Shown here in pieces: positions 1-6,977 of a DNA stretch of 7,981 nt (positions are counted from its first letter, which is position 1; every line of letters starts with the position of its first letter). The DNA is from Bacteroidota bacterium (lineage in GTDB: Bacteria > Bacteroidota > Bacteroidia > Bacteroidales > JADFUO01). The notes beneath the pieces are model-generated. The model was not told the DNA's origin and searched no databases. It worked only from the letters and a program-made list of their open reading frames with translations. The stretch covers positions 1-7,981 of the forward strand of contig JAUWKH010000068.1 of the NCBI GenBank assembly GCA_030614305.1, read 5' to 3'. The position numbers and the translations under genes are program-made.

Positions 1-46
1 ATCCAATAATAATTAGGAACAGAAGCATTAAATTCATTTTTTTCAT
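1..46 (-). CDS. N-terminus of a secreted protein, cut by the window edge
   Basis: Only the first 15 codons are present. They read MKKMNLMLLFLIIIG, a short lysine-bearing n-region followed by an unbroken hydrophobic run, as in a signal peptide or lipoprotein leader. The ATG at 46-44 lies 24 bases after the stop codon of the T9SS cargo gene on the same strand, so the two are probably co-transcribed. Another ATG, three codons in, is an alternative start. The mature protein lies outside the window and its function cannot be stated. By inference from the neighbour it is an exported or surface protein. Confidence 0.6.
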   Translation of the reverse strand, partial: MKKMNLMLLFLIIIG

Positions 47-70
47 TTTTTAAGGATTTTAGTTAAAGAT

Positions 71-601
71 TTATTTTTTGATGATTTTTTTACTTACATA
101 ATTGTGATCGGGGAATATTAATCTCAGCATATAAAGACCTGGATTTAATTGGTTTAGACTAACTGCCATTGGGTTGTTTTTAAATTGTACTGAGCTAACT
201 ATACAACCCTGTATATCAATTATTTCAATACGTACGGGCATATCTTTAACTTTGCACATGATGTTAAGCAGATAGTTAGATGGATTAGGGTAAACATCAA
301 TATCGTCAATACTAATAATTTGTTCATTAATTGCCATTCCATCTTTCTTTCCTTGCAAGAATCCCTGCGTAAGCATAACTCCCTGTTCTGCATACGACTC
401 AGTAACTATTTCACCAATTACGAAATCAAGGGAAAAGCCGGAGGCTGTGAATGTTTCCCCACCTGTAGATATTACACTTGGATTAAGTTCCTGTGCAATG
501 GTATAATCAGTGAGTCCTATTATTAAAGTAAGCTGCAAGAACACCATCATTTTTATTCTTGCAAATTTTGTAATTGTTTTAATTATCCGTTTTCTTTTCA
601 T
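71..601 (-). CDS. Short T9SS type A sorting-domain protein
   Basis: This 176-residue protein is predicted to be exported and then moved across the outer membrane by the type IX secretion system. Residues 1-17 are very basic, 19-31 are hydrophobic, and a signal-peptidase site is likely near A36/Q37. Residues 46-82 form a module seen often in Bacteroidota secreted proteins (GGETFTASGFSLDFVIGE, then VMLTQGFLQG). Residues 101-176 are a type A C-terminal sorting domain: VYPNPSNYLLNI at 103-114, a middle strand ending in DIQG, LNPGLYMLRL near the end, and a lysine-rich tail. There is almost nothing between the module and the sorting signal, so the working part is about 45 residues. The start at 601 overlaps the upstream small gene by 23 bases. 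An ATG pair at residues 18-19 (550-545) is an alternative, but it would remove the positive n-region. The biological role is unknown. Confidence 0.85.
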   Translation of the reverse strand: MKRKRIIKTITKFARIKMMVFLQLTLIIGLTDYTIAQELNPSVISTGGETFTASGFSLDFVIGEIVTESYAEQGVMLTQGFLQGKKDGMAINEQIISIDDIDVYPNPSNYLLNIMCKVKDMPVRIEIIDIQGCIVSSVQFKNNPMAVSLNQLNPGLYMLRLIFPDHNYVSKKIIKK

Positions 602-740
602 CTTGTATATGTTTTAGAATTTTATTTAATGCACCTCTTTGTTGTTTTATTTTATTTTTAAGCTCGGAGATTGGATCAACTTCTGCTTTCTTTTTTTTAG
701 GTTTCTTTTTTTTACCTGTATTTTGATCTTTATTTTTCAT
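579..740 (-). CDS. Small lysine-rich coiled-coil protein (53 aa), function unknown
   Basis: I do not recognise a named family. The protein starts MKNKDQNTG, continues with KKKKPKKKK, and has an acidic/basic helix (ISELKNKIKQQRGALNKIL and onward) that looks like a short coiled coil. It has no signal peptide or membrane segment, so it is probably cytoplasmic. The frame stays open back to a TTG at 794, but a well-formed promoter lies inside that extension (765-795), so the ATG at 740 is the better start, with a leader of roughly 20 bases. Its stop codon lies inside the start region of the T9SS cargo gene (23-base overlap), which suggests translational coupling. The overlap, the promoter and the amphipathic helix argue that this is a real gene. 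It might assist or regulate the secreted product, which is inference only. Confidence 0.65.
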   Translation of the reverse strand: MKNKDQNTGKKKKPKKKKAEVDPISELKNKIKQQRGALNKILKHIQDEKKTDN

Positions 741-764
741 ATAAACTTTATGAAGATTGTTTGG

Positions 765-795
765 CAAAAATATTGTGACTTTAACGGGTATCAAA
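765..795 (-). promoter_or_regulatory. Bacteroidota-type promoter for the small protein / T9SS cargo unit
   Basis: Reading the minus strand, TTTG at 795-792 is followed by a 19-base spacer and TATTTTTG at 772-765. This is an exact match to the Bacteroidota sigma-ABfr consensus TTTG / TAnnTTTG at usual spacing. Transcription would start near 759, about 20 bases before the ATG at 740. No competing gene start lies nearby. Confidence 0.65.
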
Positions 796-921
796 ATTTA
801 ACAGGTCATAAAAAAGTAACACAGGAGGTTTCAAAAAGTCACAATTCCTGCAACTAAATGAAATTCAGAACTCAGTAATATTTATATTTTCATTAAAATA
901 ACTGTAGAATCTTGAAATTTA

Positions 922-2751
922 CTAAATCTTCATAAGGAAAGGTACCAGTTTTTCATCAGACGAAAAGTTCAGTTTTTTTCTTAAACGGTAGCGTGTGGTT
1001 TTAATGCCTCCTTCCGATTTAAAAGTAATAGCAGCAATTTCTTTTGTGGTCAGGTTCAGTTTTAGAAGGGCTGCTGTTTTTATTTCTGTTGCTGTAAGAT
1101 CAGGGCATATTTCAAGTAACTTATCGTAAAACCCTGAATGTATATTCTTGAAAATCTTGTCAAATTCATTCCAGATATTTTGTTTTGTTTGATTTTCAAG
1201 TTCATAAATTATATTTTTTATGTGTTTTGACTCTTCCGGGTTTATATTTATTTCACTATTAAAACCTTCCAGTTTTTCAATAACGATCGAAATAGTATCA
1301 TTAAATCGAATCATTTCTAAAGCTTTTGAAGCAAGTTCCCTGTTTTTCGACTCCAATTGTTCCTTTAAGATCAGGTTTTCCTTTTCAATGATCTTGTTTT
1401 CCTGGACATGTATGATATTTCCCTGCTCTATTAACTTCTTTTGCCGGTTTAATGCTGTTGATTTAAATCTGAACAGGAAAATCAGAAGAACAATAACTCC
1501 AACCAAAACAGTGATCAGGGTAGTTAATAAAATATTATTTTTCTGTTGAATTTTAATTTTGTCTTTAAGAAACCTTATTTCATTATCCTTTCGTTCCGAT
1601 TGAAATTTCGCTTCAAACTCAGTCAGTAATCGCTCTTTATCGGCAGTGAATAAGCTGTCCTGTAAAGTTTTGTGCTTTAACAAGTATTCATGAGATTTTT
1701 TGTAATTTTTATTATAAAAGGATATGTCGGACAATATTTCGTACCCATGGCTGATAAGGGACGGATTGTCAATTTTTTTGGCCATTGACAATGCACTCTC
1801 AGCAAGACGAACAGCATCGGTTTTCCCTTGATAATTTCTGGCAACTGCCAATCTTAGGTTTGTAATAATAATACCGGTTTTTTCCTCAAGCATGATAAAG
1901 TTATCAAGTGCAATTTGTAAGGATTCTTCTGCTCGTATATACTTGCCCATTTTTATAAGTATTCCGCCTATGTTATATTCTGAACCAGCGATTGCCCTGT
2001 CTATTTTCAGGTTGGAACGAATTTTTAAAGCCCGGTTATAGTATATTAAGGAAGAATCAAGCTCTCCCAATTCTTCGTGCGAATTACCAATGCAGGTTAA
2101 GGTGTTTGAGATTCCTTGTTGGTCATCAATAGCCTTCTTTATAGAGAGTGTTTCCCTGAAATAATCCAATGCTTTTTTCGGATATTTCCTGTTAAGAAGC
2201 ACCATTCCCATGCTGCTGTAGTATGATGACTTGAGTTTCAGGTTCCCTGTTTTTTCAGTAAGCTTAATGGCGGCTTTGTACATTTCCATAGCATGAATGT
2301 AATCACCCCGGATGCTGCAAATTTCTCCTTTCGCAAAATAGAGAAAAGCAAGGGCGTCCAATTCATTTGTGGTTTCCAGTATTTCTTTGGCCTTGTCAAG
2401 ATATTTGACAGAAAGGGAGTAGTCGTCTTTGTAATAATACACACGGCCTTGCCACAGAAGGCTTTTTCCGATGCCTTCTGTGTATTTTTGAGATGTTGAG
2501 ATTGTAAATGCTTCCTGAAGATACATCAGGGCTTTTTCATTGTCTATGCTACAATACTGCTCTCCTAATTTGATTAATATATTTACTTTTACAGTATCAT
2601 CGGGCAGATTTAACAACTTGCTTTCAAGTCGCTGAATGTTTTCTTCCGCAAATATATTTTGAATGCTTAACAGGACAAAGAGAACAATTAATAAATACTC
2701 TTTTGGGAAATAAGAAATTGATTTTTTAAATGAGTTTGGTTCTTTATTCAT
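922..2751 (-). CDS. TPR-transmembrane-HTH (LuxR-type) transcriptional regulator
   Basis: This 609-residue protein belongs to a Bacteroidota class of membrane-spanning regulators. Residues 1-35 form a signal peptide ending IFA before EEN. Residues about 50-380 are tandem tetratricopeptide repeats (for example around 70-85, 110-125, 150-165, 188-205 and 228-245). Residues 370-405 are a charged coiled coil, 406-428 one transmembrane helix, and 435-480 a second coiled coil. Residues about 545-600 hold a winged/LuxR-like HTH: DLTATEIKTAALLKLNLTTK, then EIAAI, then RYRLRKKLN. The expected topology places the TPR sensor in the periplasm and the HTH in the cytoplasm. No kinase or receiver domain is present, so the signal is probably a protein partner or envelope state. 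It lies between the nrf operon and the T9SS cargo unit on the same strand; which one it controls, if either, cannot be read from the sequence. The ATG at 2751 gives a complete signal peptide. Confidence 0.85.
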   Translation of the reverse strand: MNKEPNSFKKSISYFPKEYLLIVLFVLLSIQNIFAEENIQRLESKLLNLPDDTVKVNILIKLGEQYCSIDNEKALMYLQEAFTISTSQKYTEGIGKSLLWQGRVYYYKDDYSLSVKYLDKAKEILETTNELDALAFLYFAKGEICSIRGDYIHAMEMYKAAIKLTEKTGNLKLKSSYYSSMGMVLLNRKYPKKALDYFRETLSIKKAIDDQQGISNTLTCIGNSHEELGELDSSLIYYNRALKIRSNLKIDRAIAGSEYNIGGILIKMGKYIRAEESLQIALDNFIMLEEKTGIIITNLRLAVARNYQGKTDAVRLAESALSMAKKIDNPSLISHGYEILSDISFYNKNYKKSHEYLLKHKTLQDSLFTADKERLLTEFEAKFQSERKDNEIRFLKDKIKIQQKNNILLTTLITVLVGVIVLLIFLFRFKSTALNRQKKLIEQGNIIHVQENKIIEKENLILKEQLESKNRELASKALEMIRFNDTISIVIEKLEGFNSEININPEESKHIKNIIYELENQTKQNIWNEFDKIFKNIHSGFYDKLLEICPDLTATEIKTAALLKLNLTTKEIAAITFKSEGGIKTTRYRLRKKLNFSSDEKLVPFLMKI

Positions 2752-2783
2752 TACTACAAAAAAGAAATAAATTTGAAAAACAG

Positions 2784-2816
2784 CAAATATATTAAAATAT
2801 TAAATATAAATTACAG
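2784..2816 (-). promoter_or_regulatory. Candidate promoter for the TPR-HTH regulator
   Basis: TATATTTG at 2791-2784 on the minus strand matches the TAnnTTTG box and lies 32 bases before the regulator ATG. The upstream element is weak: only CTG at 2816-2814, 22 bases away, resembles the TTTG/TTG box. The region is very AT-rich, so a chance match is possible. Confidence 0.35.
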
Positions 2817-2831
2817 AACAGTGAAAATAAG

Positions 2832-2891
2832 TCTATAAATGACATTTTAGATTTTGCAATTGATTCGGAGCAGGAAGAAGCAAAACATAAA
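2832..2891 (+). pseudogene. Possible rubrerythrin/ferritin-family relic
   Basis: A plus-strand frame open from 2796, with no start codon, encodes SINDILDFAIDSEQEEAKHK at 2832-2891. SINDILDFAIDSEQ resembles the first helix of rubrerythrin-like ferritin-family proteins, where an iron-ligand Glu sits in an EQ-containing stretch. EEAKHK resembles the later EExxH iron-binding motif that normally lies about 100 residues further on. If both matches are right, the middle of the gene has been deleted. The frame beyond 2891 is antisense to the permease relic and is probably not coding. The assignment is from memory of family motifs over only 20 residues, so it is weak. Confidence 0.3.
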
Positions 2892-2892
2892 T

Positions 2893-3047
2893 TGCTTTAC
2901 AGTGATTACAGGTCATTCCTTTTACAGTTAAAAACATGTAATATGCCAGCAAACAAAAACCCCAACAATAAATATGGCGACATTTCATTTGTCAGGATGA
3001 CTAATTCATTAAATATATCTATTAAAAAATCATTATATCTATCAGTA
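2893..3047 (-). pseudogene. Relic of an SO_0444-type metal-efflux permease with HMA tail
   Basis: The translated frame at 3034-2930 contains LTNEMSPYLLLGFLFAGILH then VF. This matches the first membrane helix of the SO_0444/YraQ-like permease family (putative Cu/Zn efflux, DUF318), whose members are usually several hundred residues long. Directly after HVF the sequence continues, one frame away, as LTVKGMTCNHCKA (2931-2893), the GMTCxxC motif of the heavy-metal-associated domain that some members carry at their C-terminus. The whole transporter core is therefore missing and the two ends are joined out of frame. The start is also broken: an ATG at 3033-3031 would give MIFLIDIFNE only if the run of six T after it had seven. 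The relic starts 14 bases after the AhpD-like gene, so the intact gene was probably the last member of that operon. No functional protein is expected. Confidence 0.65.
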
Positions 3048-3395
3048 TTAATCTTTTGTCTGACATAATAATTCCCAATATTCAATTGCTCTTCTGGTGT
3101 GTGGTATAACAATAGTTCCGCCAATTAAATTTGCGATTGCAAATATTTCATGGATTTGTTCATTATTAATCCCGTGTTCGTGACATTTTTCCAGGTGGTA
3201 TTTAATGCAATCGTCACAACGTAAAACCATTGAGCTTACCAATCCTAACATCTCTTTGGTTTTTGCCGGTAAAGCTCCATCAGTATAAGCATTTGTGTCA
3301 AGATTAAATATTCGTTTAATGACTTTATTGTTTCCAGCCAGTAATTTATCGTTCATTCTTTTTCTATATTCCCTGAATTCTTTTATTTTATCCAT
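3048..3395 (-). CDS. AhpD-like carboxymuconolactone decarboxylase family protein
   Basis: This 115-residue protein has no signal peptide, so it is cytoplasmic. It is a compact all-helical member of the carboxymuconolactone decarboxylase/AhpD superfamily. The key motif is C60-DD-C63-IKY-H67, the CxxCxxxH thiol centre used by AhpD-type peroxidase partners, preceded by E48 and followed by the helix containing AIANLIGGTIVIPHTRRAIE. C71 gives a third nearby cysteine. Enzymes of this shape reduce or relay electrons to peroxides, though many members have no known substrate. It begins 15 bases after the ccsA stop and is probably the last intact gene of the nrf transcript. A role against oxidative or nitrosative by-products of nitrite reduction is inference. 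A periplasmic apocytochrome thiol-reductase role is unlikely because it lacks an export signal. Confidence 0.85.
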   Translation of the reverse strand: MDKIKEFREYRKRMNDKLLAGNNKVIKRIFNLDTNAYTDGALPAKTKEMLGLVSSMVLRCDDCIKYHLEKCHEHGINNEQIHEIFAIANLIGGTIVIPHTRRAIEYWELLCQTKD

Positions 3396-3410
3396 AATTT
3401 AATATCAATA

Positions 3411-4211
3411 TTAGCTGGAATATGTATGCACAGAATATCCACTTACTGCAAGATAATTAATTCCTATCCAACAAATCAAAAGTACAATAAATGCTAAAGC
3501 AAGTATCCAGAGGGCGGTAATTATTTTTTGTTTGTTTTTATATCTAAAATGTATATATAGCAGGTAACATAACCAGGTAAGTAAAGCCCAGGTTTCTTTA
3601 GGATCCCATGTCCAGTAATGCCCCCAGGCCTCTTTTGCCCATAAAGCACCAAACAATAAGCCTAAGGTGAGTAATGAGAATCCCATATAAACAAGATTAT
3701 CTGCTTTGTTTAGGAGTTCTGGTTTAAATGTTTTGAATTTGATTAAATAAAGTCCCCATGCTGAAACAACTGACGAAACACCTAATAATGCATATGAAAG
3801 AATATAAACTATAACATGAGGCACAAACCATGGGCTTTGTAAAGCCGGCATAAGTGTTTTGTCAAAATTTTCAGGGTTAATAATATTGATTGTTAAAAAT
3901 AATATTGCCAGTCCCAAACTATAGAATAAAAACCATTTATATTGCCACCTGATAAAAGTAAGGATGCCTACTATTGGCAGAAACATAGCATACCACAGTC
4001 TTGTTTCTCCAAGTGTACGTAGGGGTGGTCTTTCAATTTCTATCCATAAAAAAATTAAGAAACCAATAATAACTAATGTACCGATAATAGAAAACAGATT
4101 ACCAATTAATCGAGCATTTTTTAGTTTTTTATCAACTAAAATAAATAGCAACCCTATTATCCATAATGCAATAGTTATAAAAGCTGTATTATTAAAGTTA
4201 AGGATATACAT
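3411..4211 (-). CDS. ccsA: System II cytochrome c biogenesis protein CcsA (ResC type)
   Basis: This is the heme-handling half of the System II cytochrome c synthase. It passes heme across the membrane and presents it to apocytochromes with ResB. The 266 residues contain about eight hydrophobic helices. The hallmark WWD tryptophan-rich loop is present at 196-214 (WGHYWTWDPKETWALLTWL). Candidate external heme-ligand histidines are H132 (in SPWFVPHVIVY) and H262 (in YSVHTYSS), as in the family. The ATG at 4211 overlaps the resB stop by one base (TAATG), a clear sign of coupled translation. In many Bacteroidota and epsilonproteobacteria CcsB and CcsA are fused; here they are separate. The nearest family parallel in context is NrfI of Wolinella, a CcsBA-type protein serving the CXXCK heme of NrfA. 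Confidence 0.92.
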   Translation of the reverse strand: MYILNFNNTAFITIALWIIGLLFILVDKKLKNARLIGNLFSIIGTLVIIGFLIFLWIEIERPPLRTLGETRLWYAMFLPIVGILTFIRWQYKWFLFYSLGLAILFLTINIINPENFDKTLMPALQSPWFVPHVIVYILSYALLGVSSVVSAWGLYLIKFKTFKPELLNKADNLVYMGFSLLTLGLLFGALWAKEAWGHYWTWDPKETWALLTWLCYLLYIHFRYKNKQKIITALWILALAFIVLLICWIGINYLAVSGYSVHTYSS

Positions 4212-5437
4212 TAATCTATTTTTTTCTTATTTCCAATCCAAAACATATAAAGTGCTCCGGCAATCAGCATAAATATTCCAAAATATACAACCGGAATCCA
4301 GGGATCTTTAACCAATTCTAAAATACTTATATCCGACCATTTCCCCATAGCGTGGTTATAATCTAACTGATAAATTTTCCACCCGTTTACAGTAACCGGT
4401 TTATTTACTTCAATCGTAGTTTCAAAATCATCACCTGAAGTAGTATAAATTTTAACTTTAGAAGAATATTTTTTAGGTTCAGGCTCAGCCATTACGAGTA
4501 ACATTCTATCAGATAATTTTAAAAAATTTCCCTGAAACCTAAAACTCCCACAACTTATCCAACCTTCATTTATTTCATTAGTTTTTATATTTTTAGTGAT
4601 TACATAAGCAGCCGGTGCAGCACCAATATCATATACAGGATGAAATTTCTCACCCATACAAACACCATATTCAAAAAAGTCATCTACCTCTACCTCCCAA
4701 TCCATAATTTCACCTTTATTACCTTTTTCCAGATAAAAAATTTGCTTGCTCAAAATATCCCCTGATTTATTGTCAATAATAAATGCTTTTGGAGAATATT
4801 CTTCTATATTAAATTCTTTAAGTTGTATTGCAACACCTAAATCATGAATAGTTTCTCCTTTCTGATTTACTCCATAATATACGGCATTTGTTTTACTTAC
4901 CGTAATAGTAACTCTTTGTAAATCTCCTGCACCAATACTCGCAGCAAACAAGGTTAGCCATAGTCCAAAATGATTTAAGAAAAAACCAGTATTATTACCC
5001 TTTAAAGGAAAGCTTCTTCTTAAAGTTACCAGTCCTAAAATAACTAAGAAATAGATTTGTGCAAATAAGAATGCATGACTTGAAACTATATCAGACAAAC
5101 CAATTTCATGAACAAGACCACTTGCTTTTGGTGATCCCTGAGGGATAAAACCCATTAATAATACAAGAAAAGTGTAAAAACAAATTGCACTTATTGCAGC
5201 CGGTATACTGGAAAGCCATTTAACAAATGGTTTTTTCTTAAAAAGAAAATAAATGAGCAATAATAGAATTATTATCGCTATCCCCAAATATAAGTTAACC
5301 GGCCATTGAATGGAAGATACTGTATTTTTTCCAATATAATTTATTGCAAAACCTAAAATCAATAAAGCAATTGCAATAATAAAACTCTCGGCATACCTCC
5401 ATGGATATTGCCAGATAATCTTTTTATAATTACTCAT
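4211..5437 (-). CDS. resB: System II cytochrome c biogenesis protein ResB/CcsB
   Basis: This is the apocytochrome-binding partner of CcsA in the System II cytochrome c synthase. The 408 residues have hydrophobic helices at about 17-36, 47-66, 79-98, 121-140 and 153-170, then a large extracytoplasmic domain (about 172-375) and a final helix at 379-401. H156 in LNHFGLWL is the conserved membrane histidine region of the family. The end of the outer domain (NGWKIYQLDYNHAMGKWS) is also typical of ResB. It starts 15 bases after the nrfA stop and shares one base with ccsA. No thioredoxin-like ResA gene is in the window, so the thiol-reducing step must be encoded elsewhere. Its place right behind nrfA suggests that it mainly matures NrfA and NrfH. 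Confidence 0.9.
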   Translation of the reverse strand: MSNYKKIIWQYPWRYAESFIIAIALLILGFAINYIGKNTVSSIQWPVNLYLGIAIIILLLLIYFLFKKKPFVKWLSSIPAAISAICFYTFLVLLMGFIPQGSPKASGLVHEIGLSDIVSSHAFLFAQIYFLVILGLVTLRRSFPLKGNNTGFFLNHFGLWLTLFAASIGAGDLQRVTITVSKTNAVYYGVNQKGETIHDLGVAIQLKEFNIEEYSPKAFIIDNKSGDILSKQIFYLEKGNKGEIMDWEVEVDDFFEYGVCMGEKFHPVYDIGAAPAAYVITKNIKTNEINEGWISCGSFRFQGNFLKLSDRMLLVMAEPEPKKYSSKVKIYTTSGDDFETTIEVNKPVTVNGWKIYQLDYNHAMGKWSDISILELVKDPWIPVVYFGIFMLIAGALYMFWIGNKKKID

Positions 5438-5452
5438 TAATATCTATACTAA

Positions 5453-6967
5453 TCAAAGACTTTTAATACCCCATGAATCTTCTCTTTCTTTAGCCTTTTC
5501 CAGCCATTGCGGAACTAAAGTATTTAGAAATTCCTGTTTTTCACTTTTTAGTTTTTCAGCATCCATGCCGATATATTCTTGAGCTTTTGCTTTTGTAGAA
5601 ATATCCGGATAAGGTATTTCTTCATTATAGCCAAGTTCAGCCAATAATCTCGCTAATTTAATTCTGCCTTCCTGAGTGACAGTAATGCCGGTTGAAATAA
5701 TTCGTCCGGTTTCTACAGGTGAATGGAATGAACCTCCATGACTGGCTGCTGCATAATCCCATCTCCATTGCGCATGACGAATATCCATTAAAATATCTTT
5801 CATCTGCTCTTGAGTAGCTCCTTTATCCCAGGCAAATTTTGCTTCAACATGAGCACGAACTATTAATTCTTCTAATTTATCTCTATTTTCAATAATTCTA
5901 TCTTGTCTTTCATATACATTAGCAATTAATTTCTCAGTTTCCTCACGGTGACAAACCTGGCAAGAATTAGCAACATTATTGAGAGGACTTTGAATTTTGT
6001 GGTCGGTATATTTTACACCACCTTCACTTTTATAAGGCATATGACAATCGGCACAGGAAACACCTCTGTCAGCATGAACACCTGTAAGATAAATCTCATA
6101 ATCAGGATGTTGTGTTTTTAGCATTGGAGCCTTACTTAATTTATGAGTCCAATCTTTAAAACCTATTTCATCATAATAAGCTTCGGCGTCTTCGCAAGTC
6201 ATACCTTTGTCCCATGGATAAGCCAGATAGTCGCTACCTTCAAACATATTTTTATCAAAGTAATATTCTACGTGGCATTGAGCACAAACCAACGATCTCA
6301 TTTCCTGATGAGTTGCTTTAGTGATGTCTTTCCCTTGTCTTGCGAAAGCTTCAATAAGGGCTGGTCTGGAAATACGAAGGCTCATATTTTCAGGATCATG
6401 ACAATCGGCACAACCGATTGGGTTAACAATTTCCGAGCCTAATCTTGCCCATTTTCCCGAATAAAATTCTGCAACTCCATCGTCGTTCATTACCCTCGGA
6501 ACATCAGGACTTTTACATGTCCAGCAGGTAGTTGGCATGGGTCCGTCATCTTTTCCGGTTGGACTGCCGGTTCTTAATGTATTGTGAATATCTGTAATTG
6601 CATAATAATGTCCTCTGCCCTGATTGTAATCCTGTGAAAATCCGTATCCAGCCCAAAGAACAACCAATCGGGGATCTACTTCGAGCATATCAATCATAGC
6701 ATTGCCATTGTACTTTGATTTAAAAGTAGTGTCTTCGGTTTGATAATAAGATTGAAATTCTTTTGGGTAATTCTCACCCCAAACTTCATTTCTGGGTTCC
6801 CAATCTGAAAGCTCTACTTGTGGTGTATAAACAAATACGGCTTCAGTCCTTCTTTCCATGATTGAAGATGCAAGTAATCCCAAAAGAAATATTATTACCA
6901 TAGTACTTAAAAATAATACCCAATTTAACCATGGCTTACGTTTTACTTGTTCGTTATTTGTTTTCAT
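5453..6967 (-). CDS. nrfA: Cytochrome c nitrite reductase, catalytic subunit NrfA
   Basis: NrfA reduces nitrite to ammonium with six electrons outside the cytoplasmic membrane. The 504 residues, normal for the family, begin with an uncleaved membrane anchor (about 14-36). Five heme sites are visible: the catalytic CWTCK at 148-152 with lysine as axial ligand, and CADCH 186-190, CAQCH 228-232, CADCH 305-309 and CQVCH 336-340. The expected catalytic residues are present by motif alignment with E. coli NrfA: R132 in NTLRTG, Y235 in HVEYYF and H287 in KTQHP. The calcium ligands E234, K284 and Q286 are also in place. The gene starts 10 bases after nrfH and is followed by resB and ccsA. Every key residue I can check is intact, so an active enzyme is expected. 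Related multiheme hydroxylamine enzymes lack CXXCK, which settles the identification. Confidence 0.97.
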   Translation of the reverse strand: MKTNNEQVKRKPWLNWVLFLSTMVIIFLLGLLASSIMERRTEAVFVYTPQVELSDWEPRNEVWGENYPKEFQSYYQTEDTTFKSKYNGNAMIDMLEVDPRLVVLWAGYGFSQDYNQGRGHYYAITDIHNTLRTGSPTGKDDGPMPTTCWTCKSPDVPRVMNDDGVAEFYSGKWARLGSEIVNPIGCADCHDPENMSLRISRPALIEAFARQGKDITKATHQEMRSLVCAQCHVEYYFDKNMFEGSDYLAYPWDKGMTCEDAEAYYDEIGFKDWTHKLSKAPMLKTQHPDYEIYLTGVHADRGVSCADCHMPYKSEGGVKYTDHKIQSPLNNVANSCQVCHREETEKLIANVYERQDRIIENRDKLEELIVRAHVEAKFAWDKGATQEQMKDILMDIRHAQWRWDYAAASHGGSFHSPVETGRIISTGITVTQEGRIKLARLLAELGYNEEIPYPDISTKAKAQEYIGMDAEKLKSEKQEFLNTLVPQWLEKAKEREDSWGIKSL

Positions 6968-6977
6968 AATTCAATAT

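Noticed and set aside
741..794. TTG start extending the small coiled-coil protein by 18 residues
   Set aside because: The extension contains a full TTTG-N19-TAnnTTTG promoter, and the extra residues do not look like a leader. The ATG at 740 fits better.
820..856. Terminator hairpin after the TPR regulator (CAGGA / TCCTG arms)
   Set aside because: The stem is only five bases with a loop of about twenty and no proper T-run after it on the minus strand.
2892..3065. Plus-strand continuation of the rubrerythrin-like frame
   Set aside because: It is antisense to the permease relic, whose family motifs are far more specific. The open frame there is an echo.
2906..3124. Intact 72-residue gene starting inside the AhpD-like gene
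   Set aside because: The first 25 residues are merely the AhpD-like gene in another frame. Only the part after 3047 is homologous to a permease, and it is truncated and frameshifted, so it is listed as a pseudogene.
3964..4272. 102-residue plus-strand frame
   Set aside because: It lies opposite ccsA and resB, which are certain. No family motif or start signal supports it.
6143..6442. 99-residue plus-strand frame
   Set aside because: It lies entirely antisense to the heme-binding part of nrfA and is a shadow.
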